A stretch of DNA of 64,000 bases, taken from contig JADZFR010000050.1 in assembly GCA_020849795.1 (NCBI GenBank), positions 1 to 64,000 of the forward strand. The letters are read 5' to 3'. Every line of letters starts with the position of its first letter. The first letter of the stretch is position 1. The notes under the pieces were generated by a model. The model did not search any database and was not told where the DNA came from. It saw only the letters and a list, made by a program, of their open reading frames with translations. The stretch is from Planctomycetota bacterium (GTDB taxonomy: Bacteria > Planctomycetota > UBA8742 > UBA2392). The position numbers and the translations under genes were made by a program. Positions 1-7,499 of the stretch are shown here, piece by piece.

Positions 1-1
1 G

Positions 2-211
2 GTGTCGCCCGAGCGCCGCCGCGAAGCGATGGCGGTGCTGAACGCCGAGCCTGAGCCCGAGCCGATGTACAGCTCACCGCAGCAAAGGCCGCGGCGCGGG
101 CCCGACCCCGTGGTCACGCTGATGCGCGTCGGCATGCAAGCGGCAAGCCTGCTGCGCCGGATCATCAGCAAGACCAACCCGGGTTTGGGGCGGCTGCAAA
201 AAGCGGCGTAG
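2..211 (+). CDS. C-terminal end of an unknown protein (5' truncated)
   Basis: An open frame enters from the left edge and ends at TAG 209-211. The visible 69 residues are rich in Glu-Pro and Arg near the start (about residues 15-35), followed by a short amphipathic, possibly helical stretch (TLMRVGMQAASLLRRI) and a basic tail. No domain is recognisable. The GTG at position 2 could be a start, but the gene more probably begins outside the window. The low complexity of the first half makes it impossible to name a family. It is followed by 378 bases of non-coding sequence that is mostly heptanucleotide repeats. Confidence 0.45.
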   Translation: MSPERRREAMAVLNAEPEPEPMYSSPQQRPRRGPDPVVTLMRVGMQAASLLRRIISKTNPGLGRLQKAA

Positions 212-284
212 TGGGAAGGCGGGCGACATTGCGACCGGGCCGGAGGGCGCGGCGCGGCTGGCATTTGATTCCGCGGGGCTTGGG

Positions 285-333
285 TTCTGAGTTCCGGGTT
301 CTGAGTTCCGGGTTCTGTGTTCCGGGTTCGGCG
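285..333. repeat. Heptanucleotide array 1 (TTCTGAG/TTCCGGG)
   Basis: Seven consecutive 7-base units: TTCTGAG, TTCCGGG, TTCTGAG, TTCCGGG, TTCTGTG, TTCCGGG, TTCGGCG. The two main units alternate, so the array can also be read as a 14-base repeat. It lies between the truncated first gene and the larger array that follows, in sequence with no supportable gene. Confidence 0.9.
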
Positions 334-348
334 TTGAAAGATGCTTTC

Positions 349-572
349 CTGCCTGCTACCTCGCGCCTCCCGCCTCCCGCCTCCCGCCTCCTGCCTGCTA
401 CCTCGCGCCTCCCGCCTCCCGCCTCCTGCCTCCTACCTCGCGCCTCCCGCCTCGCGCCTCGCGCCTCCCGCCTCCTGCCTCCTGCCTCCTGCTTCCTGCC
501 TCCCGCCTCCCGCCTCCTGCCTCCTGCTTCCTGCTTCCTGCCTCCCGCCTCCTGCCTCCCGCCTCCTGCCTC
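349..572. repeat. Heptanucleotide array 2, 32 units of (C/G)(C/T)GCCTC
   Basis: Exactly 32 units of 7 bases with no gap (224 bases). The main units are CCGCCTC, CTGCCTC and GCGCCTC, with CTACCTC, CTGCTTC and CTGCCTG as minority variants. There is a higher-order order: CTACCTC-GCGCCTC-CCGCCTC occurs three times in the first half, while CTGCCTC dominates the second half. The array ends 17 bases before the stop codon of the XRE-TPR gene on the other strand. Its purine/pyrimidine asymmetry is extreme (one strand is nearly all C/T plus G). It resembles in design the short tandemly repeated heptamers (STRR) known from cyanobacteria. Long open frames through it are artefacts of a stop-free 7-mer. 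Confidence 0.95.
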
Positions 573-589
573 TCCGAGACCACGGTCAC

Positions 590-2056
590 TCAATGAAAAA
601 CGAGACCCCGATAGCCGCGTGCGGCGTACTCAGCGAGCAGAGAATTCGCCTGCGTCAGCATCGGCTTGTGTTTGTCGTCGCCGGGGTCCAGCGCCACGAC
701 GTTGCGGGCATGCAGGGCGCGCAGTTCAAGGCGGGGCAGTACGCCCGGCTCAAGACGGTGCAGCAGCTCTTGCGCGGCGGCCGTGTGCCGCAGCGCCTGC
801 TTGCGCTGCCCGCCCACGCGAAACAACTGGGCGACGTAGCACTCCGGGGCCAGGCGCGACTGCGGGTCATTCGGCTGCTTCGTGTTCTCGGCGTGCACGA
901 GCAGGCGCTGTGCCGGGTTCGCGCCGCCTTGGGCCAGCGCGTCAGCCAGGCAACGGGCGTGCACGACGGCAAGATGCTCGCGGGGCACATGGCCTTCGCT
1001 GTGCTTGAGCACCAGCGCCAGCGCGTCTGCGTTTTCAGACAGCGCCGCGAGTGCGAAAAGACGCGACCACTTGGCTTCGCTGTTGCCGCCAAACGCCAAT
1101 GCCTGCTGCATGCTCATCGAGCCCTCCAGCAGCTGCCCGCGGGCCAGCGTCTGCTCGATGTTCAGTCGATAGCGCTGCTCGGCGCGGGGCAGCACCCGGC
1201 GCGCGGTATCCAGGGCGCGCGCCAGGTCGCCCAACTCAATGTCGAGCGCGGCGCCTGCGGCTTCAAGCTGAACCTGCTGGCCGCCACACAGCTCAATGCT
1301 GGCGCGGGCGACGCGGCGGGCCTCTTCGAAGCGGCCGTTGGTCTCAAGGATTTTCACGAAGTTGTGGGCCTCAGGCTGGGTCCACTCATCCAGGGCACCC
1401 CGGTTCAGCAGCATCGACAGAAAGCTGCGGCGCTGGTGCGACAGCGCCTCGGGCGCGTTGCCGCCCGCGTGATGAAAATGCGACAGCGTGCCCTCAAGCT
1501 GCGCCTGCAGAAACAGGTCGTCGGCAAGGCGGCTGACCTGTTGCGCAGCCGCCAGCAACGTCTCGGCGCGGTTGAGGTCGCGCTTGAGCAGGGCGTCGCG
1601 GATTTCGTCAATCAGCTTCAACAGGATCGGGCGGCTGTGCTGGTTCAGTTTCGCGCGCAGTCCTTCATACTGGACGAGCGCCTCGTTCAGGTCGCGCAGG
1701 ACGCCCAGGTGGTGCTTGCCGGTGAGCGAGCCCAGGCGCATGCGGTTGACCGATGCCATGGCGCCCACCAGCGCCAGCAGGTCGCCCGCCATCTCGCGCG
1801 TGCCCGACGAGATATCCGAAAGATAGGGCGTGCCCTCGCCGGTAAGCAGCCACGCGGGGTTGATGCCCAGCGTCTCGACCAGTGCCGAGCCGAACTCAAG
1901 GGGCATGCGCGTTCCCGCAGAATAGCGGCTGACGTTGTTGGGCGAGAACTCGGTGCGGCGGGCAATCTCGGCCTGGGTGTGCGCGTCAACCAGGCTGGCG
2001 AGCCTTTCCTGAAGGGCTGTGGCGCGTTCGGCGTTGCGGTCCAGGGCAGCAGTCAT
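590..2056 (-). CDS. XRE-type HTH regulator with TPR-like C-terminal region
   Basis: A 488-residue protein. Residues about 12-75 form an XRE-like helix-turn-helix domain (QAEIARRTEFSPNNVSRYSAG followed by a LGINPAWLLTGEG tail, as in lambda-repressor-like proteins). The rest is all-helical with degenerate 34-residue TPR-like repeats rich in Ala, Leu and Arg. TPR regions in such regulators usually bind a peptide or partner protein. The ATG at 2056 is preceded by a good ribosome site (ACGGAGG). The gene is divergent from the FG-GAP protein gene, and the 18-base inverted repeat between them (2095-2112) is a plausible binding site. I infer autoregulation and control of the neighbour; the ligand is unknown. 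Confidence 0.8.
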   Translation of the reverse strand: MTAALDRNAERATALQERLASLVDAHTQAEIARRTEFSPNNVSRYSAGTRMPLEFGSALVETLGINPAWLLTGEGTPYLSDISSGTREMAGDLLALVGAMASVNRMRLGSLTGKHHLGVLRDLNEALVQYEGLRAKLNQHSRPILLKLIDEIRDALLKRDLNRAETLLAAAQQVSRLADDLFLQAQLEGTLSHFHHAGGNAPEALSHQRRSFLSMLLNRGALDEWTQPEAHNFVKILETNGRFEEARRVARASIELCGGQQVQLEAAGAALDIELGDLARALDTARRVLPRAEQRYRLNIEQTLARGQLLEGSMSMQQALAFGGNSEAKWSRLFALAALSENADALALVLKHSEGHVPREHLAVVHARCLADALAQGGANPAQRLLVHAENTKQPNDPQSRLAPECYVAQLFRVGGQRKQALRHTAAAQELLHRLEPGVLPRLELRALHARNVVALDPGDDKHKPMLTQANSLLAEYAARGYRGLVFH

Positions 2057-2094
2057 GTGACCTCCGTGGCGATTTCGTGGTGCACGCGGACTTG

Positions 2095-2112
2095 TATACC
2101 AGATTCGGTATA
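2095..2112. promoter_or_regulatory. Perfect inverted repeat, candidate operator of the XRE-TPR regulator
   Basis: TATACC - 6 bases - GGTATA, with perfect 6-base arms, lies 39 bases upstream of the regulator start and 82 bases upstream of the FG-GAP protein start. The right arm abuts TATGAT (2111-2116), a good -10 hexamer for the rightward gene. A protein bound here would cover that promoter. Confidence 0.55.
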
Positions 2113-2193
2113 TGATTTGCCACCCATGTTTCTTAGTTCATGTCATTTTGGGTAGGCTGGGGCGCATTGAACTGTCACTTACAGGAGCCTTCG

Positions 2194-5100
2194 ATGACTA
2201 CCCGATTCCTGCTGACGACTGCTGTCCTGCTGTTTGCCGCCGCCGCGACCGCGCAACCGGCGGTCAACTCTTTGTCGCCGACACGCCACGACACCGACGC
2301 CGCCCCCGGCACAAACGTGACCGCCGGGTTCAGCGCCAACATGGCAAACCCGGCCGCCGGCGCGTTTCGTGTGCGCAGCAGCATGCGCGGCACCTTGCCC
2401 GGCGCGTACTCTGGCGGCGGCACTTCGCAACTCACCTTCAACCCCACCGCCAACCTGCTGCCCGGCGAAGAAATCGAAGTCAGCCTGACCACGGCACTCA
2501 CCAGCAGCCAGAGCGTGCCACTGGCTGCACCCCACGTGTGGCGCTTTCGCGCAGCCGCGGGCCAGACCAACGCGCGCTTTGACTGTCGCGGCTGGGACAC
2601 CGGCTTGTCCAGCGCCTGGGACGCCGAGATGGGCGACCTGGACAATGACGGCGACCTTGACCTGGTGTGCGTGACGAACGGCCAGAGCTACGTCTACCTG
2701 AACAACGGCAGCGGAGCTTTCACGCCAAGCGCCCTGGGCACGCCGGACGGCAGCCAGGCGTGCGAGTTGGCCGACATCGACAACGATGGCGACCTGGACA
2801 TCATCGTTGCCAACGCGCGCTGGGGCACCACGTCGGGGCAATTCACCGGCCAGTCGCTGATCTACCTCAATAACGGAAGTGCCGTGTTCAGCAGCACGAT
2901 CAACCTCGGGCTGGTCGGGCAGTTCGCACTCGACGTTGCCGCCGGTGACATTGACGGCGACGGCGACATCGACATCGTGATCGGCCGGGGCAGCGTGCAG
3001 GTTGAGCCCAACGACGTCTACATCAACAACGGCGGCGGCAGCTTCGCCCGCAAGGGCGTGCTGGTCACACCCGGATACCCGGCTGAGTTCGGGGATAACA
3101 CGTGGGCCGTGCGCCTTGCCGACGCGGACAACGACGGTGATCTTGACCTGTTCACGGCAAACTTTGATTTCGGCCCGACACAGTCCTACCTCTTCCTTAA
3201 CAACGGCAACGGCGACTTTGACTATCTCCAGCACAGCGTCCCCATCGGTGCTCCGGCCATCGCGCTGGGCATGGAAGTTGCCGACTTCAATGGCGACGGG
3301 CGCGTGGACATCGCGTTCGGGCACCTCGGGCAGCCGGCCATGTCGACCCTTGACCGTGTCACTGTGTACTACAACAGCGGCGGCACGACTTACTCATCTC
3401 CGCAGGTGATCAGCGCAAGTGCCTATCCCTATGGTGTGGAAGCCGCAGACGTGGATGGCGACGGCGATCTTGACCTCGCTATCGGCCTGGAAGGCGGCCA
3501 GTGCACCGTGCTGGTGAACGGCGGCACGAACTTCAGCGGCGTACTTGCCCTGGGCAGCGGCTCTACCAACGCGCACAAGCTGGCGTTCGGCGACCTGGAC
3601 GGCGACGGCGACCTTGATTGTGCCGGCCCTGACCGCGTCTACTATAACGGCAGCAACGCGCCGCTGTTCAATGTCTGGACGGCGCAAGGCACCGTCACCA
3701 ACGGCGCCACCATCAACGTGAGTTATGGCCAGACACTTTCCTCGCTGAGCTTGAACATCCTCGCCAGTGATTCGGATGGCGACAACATCGTCGTCACCGG
3801 CACGGTCAGCAACGTGACCACCCAGGGCATCCTTAACAGCGAGTTCAGCAAGGCCAACGCCCCCGCGCCCACTATGCTCAGCCCGACCACCGGCACGTTC
3901 AACCAGGGCGGCGCAACCCACACCGTTTCGCTGACCTGCCACGACGGCACCGAGACCACCCTGTTCAGCTTCCAGATTGTCGTCGGCGCCGCCCCCAACG
4001 TTGCGCCGACGCTCACGGTCGCCGGCAGCAGCGGCAACATCCTCAACAACGCGACGCTGAATGTCGCGCACGGATCAAGCCTGGCTTCGCTGGGTCTGCA
4101 GATCAGCGTAAACGACGGCAACGGGCACAACGTCAGTGTCGTCGGCAGCGTCAGCGCCAGCGCCGGCACCGGGATCCTGAACAGCGAGTTCAGCAGCGCC
4201 TCGGCCCCGGTGGCCTATCAGCTCACGCCCACGACCGGCAGCTTCAGCCAGGGCTCCACCGTGCACGTCGTGAGTCTGCAAGCCAGCGACGGCAACGGCG
4301 GCAACGCAGCGTTCAGCTTCAGCATACAGGTCGGCGCACCGCAGATTCCCGCCATCGAGCTGCATGAAGGAACAGCCGCTGGCAACACGATCGTCCACGG
4401 CTCCGCCGCCGGCGGCGGCCGCGACTTCGGCAGCCAGGACATCACCCAGGGCCCGACCACGGCGCTGACCGTCGTCATCGTCAACACCGGCAACGCCGCA
4501 CTCAGCGTCAGCGGCATCGCGCTCAGCGGCACCCACGCCGGCGAGTTCATGTTGAACACCAGCGGCACAGCCGCCAGCGTCCAGCCGGGCAACGGCACGT
4601 CGTTCAGCCTCGCGTTCGACCCGACAAGCGCCGGCACCAAGTCGGCACAGGTCACGCTGACGCACAACGGCAGCGGGACCCCAAACCCGTTCACGTTTGC
4701 GATCGCCGGCGTCGGCACCAGCATCGTGACGGCGCCAGTCATGGTGGTGCGACAGGGAAGCACCGTAGGCCCGGTGCTCGGCAACGGCAGTGCGCTTGCC
4801 CTTGGCATCTACGACGTCGGGTTCGTATCCATGCCAGTTACCATCGTGGTACAGAACGCGGGCAACGCAGACCTGGTGCTCGGCGTGCCCGGGCTCAGCG
4901 GCAGCGCCCCCGGCCAGTTCACGACCGACAGCACCGGCATGCTGGCTGTGGTCCCGGCGGGCCAGAGCACCAGCTTCACAGTCCGGTACCTGACCGGCAC
5001 AGTCGGCAACCACGACGCCGTGCTGGCCTTTGCCCACAACGACACCAGCACCTCCACCCCGTTCACACTGGACCTGAGCGCCACGACCAACGGGACTTCC

Positions 5101-5226
5101 GGGCAGGGCGCTTCAAGTGGCAGCTCTGGCGGCGGCGGCGGTTGCGCCACGGCCCCCACGAGCGGCGTGTGGCTGCTGTGTCTGCTGCCGGCTGTGGCGC
5201 TGTTGCGCCGGCGCAGGCGCGCATAG
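2194..5226 (+). CDS. Large exported FG-GAP/VCBS repeat protein with C-terminal sorting tail
   Basis: A 1010-residue protein. The ATG at 2194 is chosen because it follows ACAGGAG and opens a clear Sec signal peptide (TTRFLLTTAVLLFAAAATA). A Big_5-like Ig domain comes next (about 25-125). Seven FG-GAP/VCBS units follow, with Ca-binding loops of the type DLDNDGDLDLV (about residues 148-475). Two cadherin- or Ig-like repeats share the pattern TINVSYGQTLSSL...ILNSEFS, and two choice-of-anchor-D-like domains follow (VxNTGNAxLxVxG...FDPTSAGTKSA). The tail is Ser/Gly-rich, then Cys, a hydrophobic segment and an Arg cluster (GGGGC...LLRRRRRA), like MYXO-CTERM or Synergist-CTERM sorting signals. It is probably a surface-anchored adhesive or scaffold protein. 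A strong terminator follows. Confidence 0.85.
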   Translation: MTTRFLLTTAVLLFAAAATAQPAVNSLSPTRHDTDAAPGTNVTAGFSANMANPAAGAFRVRSSMRGTLPGAYSGGGTSQLTFNPTANLLPGEEIEVSLTTALTSSQSVPLAAPHVWRFRAAAGQTNARFDCRGWDTGLSSAWDAEMGDLDNDGDLDLVCVTNGQSYVYLNNGSGAFTPSALGTPDGSQACELADIDNDGDLDIIVANARWGTTSGQFTGQSLIYLNNGSAVFSSTINLGLVGQFALDVAAGDIDGDGDIDIVIGRGSVQVEPNDVYINNGGGSFARKGVLVTPGYPAEFGDNTWAVRLADADNDGDLDLFTANFDFGPTQSYLFLNNGNGDFDYLQHSVPIGAPAIALGMEVADFNGDGRVDIAFGHLGQPAMSTLDRVTVYYNSGGTTYSSPQVISASAYPYGVEAADVDGDGDLDLAIGLEGGQCTVLVNGGTNFSGVLALGSGSTNAHKLAFGDLDGDGDLDCAGPDRVYYNGSNAPLFNVWTAQGTVTNGATINVSYGQTLSSLSLNILASDSDGDNIVVTGTVSNVTTQGILNSEFSKANAPAPTMLSPTTGTFNQGGATHTVSLTCHDGTETTLFSFQIVVGAAPNVAPTLTVAGSSGNILNNATLNVAHGSSLASLGLQISVNDGNGHNVSVVGSVSASAGTGILNSEFSSASAPVAYQLTPTTGSFSQGSTVHVVSLQASDGNGGNAAFSFSIQVGAPQIPAIELHEGTAAGNTIVHGSAAGGGRDFGSQDITQGPTTALTVVIVNTGNAALSVSGIALSGTHAGEFMLNTSGTAASVQPGNGTSFSLAFDPTSAGTKSAQVTLTHNGSGTPNPFTFAIAGVGTSIVTAPVMVVRQGSTVGPVLGNGSALALGIYDVGFVSMPVTIVVQNAGNADLVLGVPGLSGSAPGQFTTDSTGMLAVVPAGQSTSFTVRYLTGTVGNHDAVLAFAHNDTSTSTPFTLDLSATTNGTSGQGASSGSSGGGGGCATAPTSGVWLLCLLPAVALLRRRRRA

Positions 5227-5242
5227 AAAGCGGCCAAAGAAC

Positions 5243-5278
5243 GATCCCGCGGTCGGAGTCATCGCCGACCGCGGGATC
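5243..5278 (+). terminator. Rho-independent terminator after the FG-GAP gene
   Basis: A perfect 14-base stem (GATCCCGCGGTCGG with its complement) around an 8-base loop, followed by TTCGTTTC. It lies 17 bases after the stop codon. Confidence 0.85.
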
Positions 5279-5368
5279 TTCGTTTCACTTGGTCTCAACA
5301 GGCTGACAGCAACTGCTCGCCGCCCTTGCGCGAAATGATCTCGACGGCGGCGGAGTGCGGAAGCCGTG

Positions 5369-5827
5369 CTAGAACCCAGGCAAGCGGCCGCCTCGTACCG
5401 GTGGGTCCACTCCCCGGTCGCGGCCACGGGAATGGTGGTGTTTGGCCGACGGCACCGGGTGTTCGGGCGCGTCGGGCGTCTTGTGCGCGGGAACTTTTGC
5501 CTCGGGCAGCTTGCGCTCTATCCACTGCTTGATCGCGTCATTGCGCTCCATGCCCGGCGGACCAAGCCAAAGCTTGATGCCCGCGGCTTTCACGGCGTTG
5601 AACACGTTCTCTTCGATGTGTTCGGCCACCAGGTCCGTCACGCCCGCCTCGACCAGTTCGCCGGCCAGGCCCGCCGGGGTGGCTCGGGTGAGCTGCGCAC
5701 CCTCCGTCAGCTTGCCGTGCTCGTCGATCAACTCGATGCGGTCGTGGGTGAACTTCTCGTCGTTCAGCCACGCCACATGGTTGTGCAGCGTCAGCACCAG
5801 CGCCATTCTTCGGTGTTCGCGTTTCAT
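5369..5827 (-). CDS. NifX/NifB-like small protein (dinitrogenase FeMo cofactor domain fold)
   Basis: A 152-residue protein. The ATG at 5827 is preceded by AAGGAGA, which fixes the start. The segment around residues 28-100 resembles the PF02579 fold. It has an Asp/Glu-rich strand (RIELIDEHGKLTEG), then GLAGELVEAGVTDLVAEHI, then NVFNAVKAAGIKLWLG. This matches the usual pattern in which a variable region is followed by an 'Ala-Ala-Gly-Ile-Lys' strand. Members bind or carry metal clusters, but many relatives outside nitrogen fixers have no known role, and no nif genes are nearby. The last 30 residues are basic, His-rich and poor in features. The downstream 90 bases up to the terminator hold no gene. 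Confidence 0.55.
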   Translation of the reverse strand: MKREHRRMALVLTLHNHVAWLNDEKFTHDRIELIDEHGKLTEGAQLTRATPAGLAGELVEAGVTDLVAEHIEENVFNAVKAAGIKLWLGPPGMERNDAIKQWIERKLPEAKVPAHKTPDAPEHPVPSAKHHHSRGRDRGVDPPVRGGRLPGF

Positions 5828-5898
5828 GGCTTCTCCTTATTAAGCAAGAACCCCGCGCAAGCGCGCGTTCTTTCGTCGACAGACCCAACGCCACTGGC

Positions 5899-6810
5899 TC
5901 ACGCCCTCAATGTGCCAACCAGGTCGCTGATGCGCTGGATGCCGGCATCGAGTAGGCGCTGTTTGATGCCATTGTAGATCGTTTGGCCCGCATCGGGTTC
6001 AACAAACAGGATCGTGCCCAGTTGCACGGCGCTGGCACCCGCGACCATGAACTCAAGCACGTCGTCGGCGTTTGAGATTCCGCCGATCGCAATCACCGGG
6101 ATCTTCACCGCGCGCGCGGCCTGCCACACGCAACGCAGGGCCACGGGCTTGATCGCAGGGCCGCTGAGACCGCCGGTAAAGTTCGCGACCAGCGGCTCGC
6201 GCTTGCGCCAGTTGATCGCCATGCCGACCAGCGTGTTGATGGCGCACACCATGTCAGCGCCGCCGCGTTCTGCGGCTTTGGCAATGCCGGCGATGTCGGC
6301 CACGTTGGGCGAAAGTTTGGCAATGATCGGCAGCCTGGTCTTGGCGCGGCAGGCGGCGACCAGCCTCTCGCAGGTGCCCGGCTCGGTCGAGAATTGCAGG
6401 CCCTCGGCGACGTTGGGGCAACTCAGGTTCAACTCAAGCGCAGCCACACCCTCTTCATTGTCAAAGCGCTCGGTCAGCCAGACGTACTCTTCAAAATCGT
6501 GCCCGACGATGTTGACGATTGCCTTGGGTCCGAAGCTGCGCATCTTGGGCAGCGTGTTCTTCACGAACGCCTCATAGCCCTCGTTCTGCAGGCCAATGGC
6601 GTTGATCATGCCCGCCGCGGTTTCGGCTGTGCGCGGGTATGGGTTGCCCAGGCGCGGGTTGCGGCTGATGCTTTTGCCGACGAGTGCGCCATAAACGGAG
6701 AGGTCGTGGTAGCGGTCGAGCTCTTTGCCATACCCGCTGCACCCGCTGGCGGTCATCAGCGGCGACGACAGCTCCAGCGGCCCGAGCTTGACGGAAAGAT
6801 CAAGCGGCAT
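5899..6810 (-). CDS. pyrD: Dihydroorotate dehydrogenase, class 1B-like
   Basis: A 303-residue protein that oxidises dihydroorotate to orotate in pyrimidine synthesis. Landmarks are NAIGLQN, the active-site loop NLSCPNVAEG (Cys is the general base in class 1 enzymes), KLSPNV, the FMN-site segment ANFTGGLSGPAIKP, and IPVIAIGGISNADDVLEFMVAGASAVQLGT. The start ATG at 6810 gives the family N terminus (MPLDLSVKLGPLELSSPLMTASG). A longer in-frame extension lies inside lspA and is rejected. The start overlaps the lspA stop by 11 bases, so the two are probably translated from one message. Class 1B enzymes normally pair with an iron-sulfur subunit (PyrK); none is in this window. Confidence 0.93.
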   Translation of the reverse strand: MPLDLSVKLGPLELSSPLMTASGCSGYGKELDRYHDLSVYGALVGKSISRNPRLGNPYPRTAETAAGMINAIGLQNEGYEAFVKNTLPKMRSFGPKAIVNIVGHDFEEYVWLTERFDNEEGVAALELNLSCPNVAEGLQFSTEPGTCERLVAACRAKTRLPIIAKLSPNVADIAGIAKAAERGGADMVCAINTLVGMAINWRKREPLVANFTGGLSGPAIKPVALRCVWQAARAVKIPVIAIGGISNADDVLEFMVAGASAVQLGTILFVEPDAGQTIYNGIKQRLLDAGIQRISDLVGTLRA

Positions 6811-7426
6811 GCGGTGCCTCCGTCTGTGTTTCCGGCTTGGGCCCGGGTTTGGCTTCAGGTGTCGGCTCGGGTGCCCGCTTGGCGCGTTTGGGGTCTTTGC
6901 GAAAGCTGACCGCCAGCAGCATGCCGACACCCAGCATGATCCATGCGTCGGCCACGTTCCAGATCGGCCAGCGGCGCGGGATCTCGAAGAACAGGATCTT
7001 GGTGCCGTGGCCCGGCAGGTCGAAGTCGAAGTACACGAAGTCGCGCACGTGGCCCAGCAACAGCCGGTCGTAAAGGTTGCCGATCGCGCCCGCCGTCACC
7101 AGCGCCAGCGCCACCAGAAAGAAGCGGCGCGAAGGCGGCGCCTTGTACATGTACACAAGCAGCGCACTGAGCACGACCGCGGCGATCAACGCCAGCAAAC
7201 CGGGGTTACCGTGCAGAATGCTGAACGCCGCACCCTCATTCTCGGCCCACTTCCAGCTGATCCAGTGGCCGATCACGGGCGTGACCTCCGGGTCGGTCGG
7301 GCGCACAACGCTGTCAGCCCAGGCCTTGGAGGCGATGTCGGCCACCAGGCCCACCAGCAGCACGATCCAGAACAGGCCTTTGCGGGTGAACGCGCGCTGC
7401 AACGCTGTCAGGGTGGACTCGGCCAT
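6800..7426 (-). CDS. lspA: Lipoprotein signal peptidase (signal peptidase II)
   Basis: A 208-residue inner-membrane aspartic protease that removes signal peptides from prolipoproteins. It has four hydrophobic segments. The family motifs are DIASKAW near residue 25, the catalytic Asp in GNLYDRL, and the second catalytic Asp in NVADAWI. The C-terminal tail is unusually long and rich in Pro, Glu and Lys (about 35 residues). The ATG at 7426 is chosen because TACATT (7433-7438) lies six bases upstream, suggesting a leaderless message. The gene is divergent from hemW and overlaps pyrD by 11 bases. The window encodes many lipoproteins that would be its substrates. Confidence 0.95.
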   Translation of the reverse strand: MAESTLTALQRAFTRKGLFWIVLLVGLVADIASKAWADSVVRPTDPEVTPVIGHWISWKWAENEGAAFSILHGNPGLLALIAAVVLSALLVYMYKAPPSRRFFLVALALVTAGAIGNLYDRLLLGHVRDFVYFDFDLPGHGTKILFFEIPRRWPIWNVADAWIMLGVGMLLAVSFRKDPKRAKRAPEPTPEAKPGPKPETQTEAPHAA

Positions 7427-7432
7427 GGCGCG

Positions 7433-7461
7433 AATGTACGGGCAGGCCCGCGAGGCGGCAA
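7433..7461 (-). promoter_or_regulatory. Promoter of lspA-pyrD (leaderless type)
   Basis: On the minus strand, TTGCCG (7456-7461), a 17-base spacer and TACATT (7433-7438). The -10 is six bases before the lspA ATG, so transcription would begin at or next to the start codon. Confidence 0.5.
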
Positions 7462-7487
7462 GGCGTGGGCGGATGGCGCGGCGGAAG

Positions 7488-7493
7488 TATGCT
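7488..7493 (+). promoter_or_regulatory. -10 element of hemW (leaderless type)
   Basis: TATGCT lies six bases before the hemW ATG at 7500, and no ribosome site is visible. No convincing -35 is seen. Confidence 0.4.
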
Positions 7494-7499
7494 GGCCGC

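Noticed and set aside
285-572. The heptad arrays as a CRISPR locus
   Set aside because: There are no spacers; units are contiguous 7-mers and no cas gene is nearby.
341-2155. Long open frames across the heptad arrays on both strands (for example 211-1008, 341-2155 and 165-593)
   Set aside because: The 7-base repeat contains no stop codons in any frame, so long frames are expected by chance; their translations are low-complexity and have no ribosome site.
2140-2193. An 18-residue N-terminal extension of the FG-GAP protein
   Set aside because: The ATG at 2194 has a strong ribosome site and places the signal peptide at the N terminus; the extension would bury it.
5295-5525. A second small gene on the minus strand under the NifX-like gene
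   Set aside because: It overlaps the real gene in another frame, has no ribosome site and no recognisable sequence; a frameshift in the NifX-like gene's tail was considered but the evidence is too weak.
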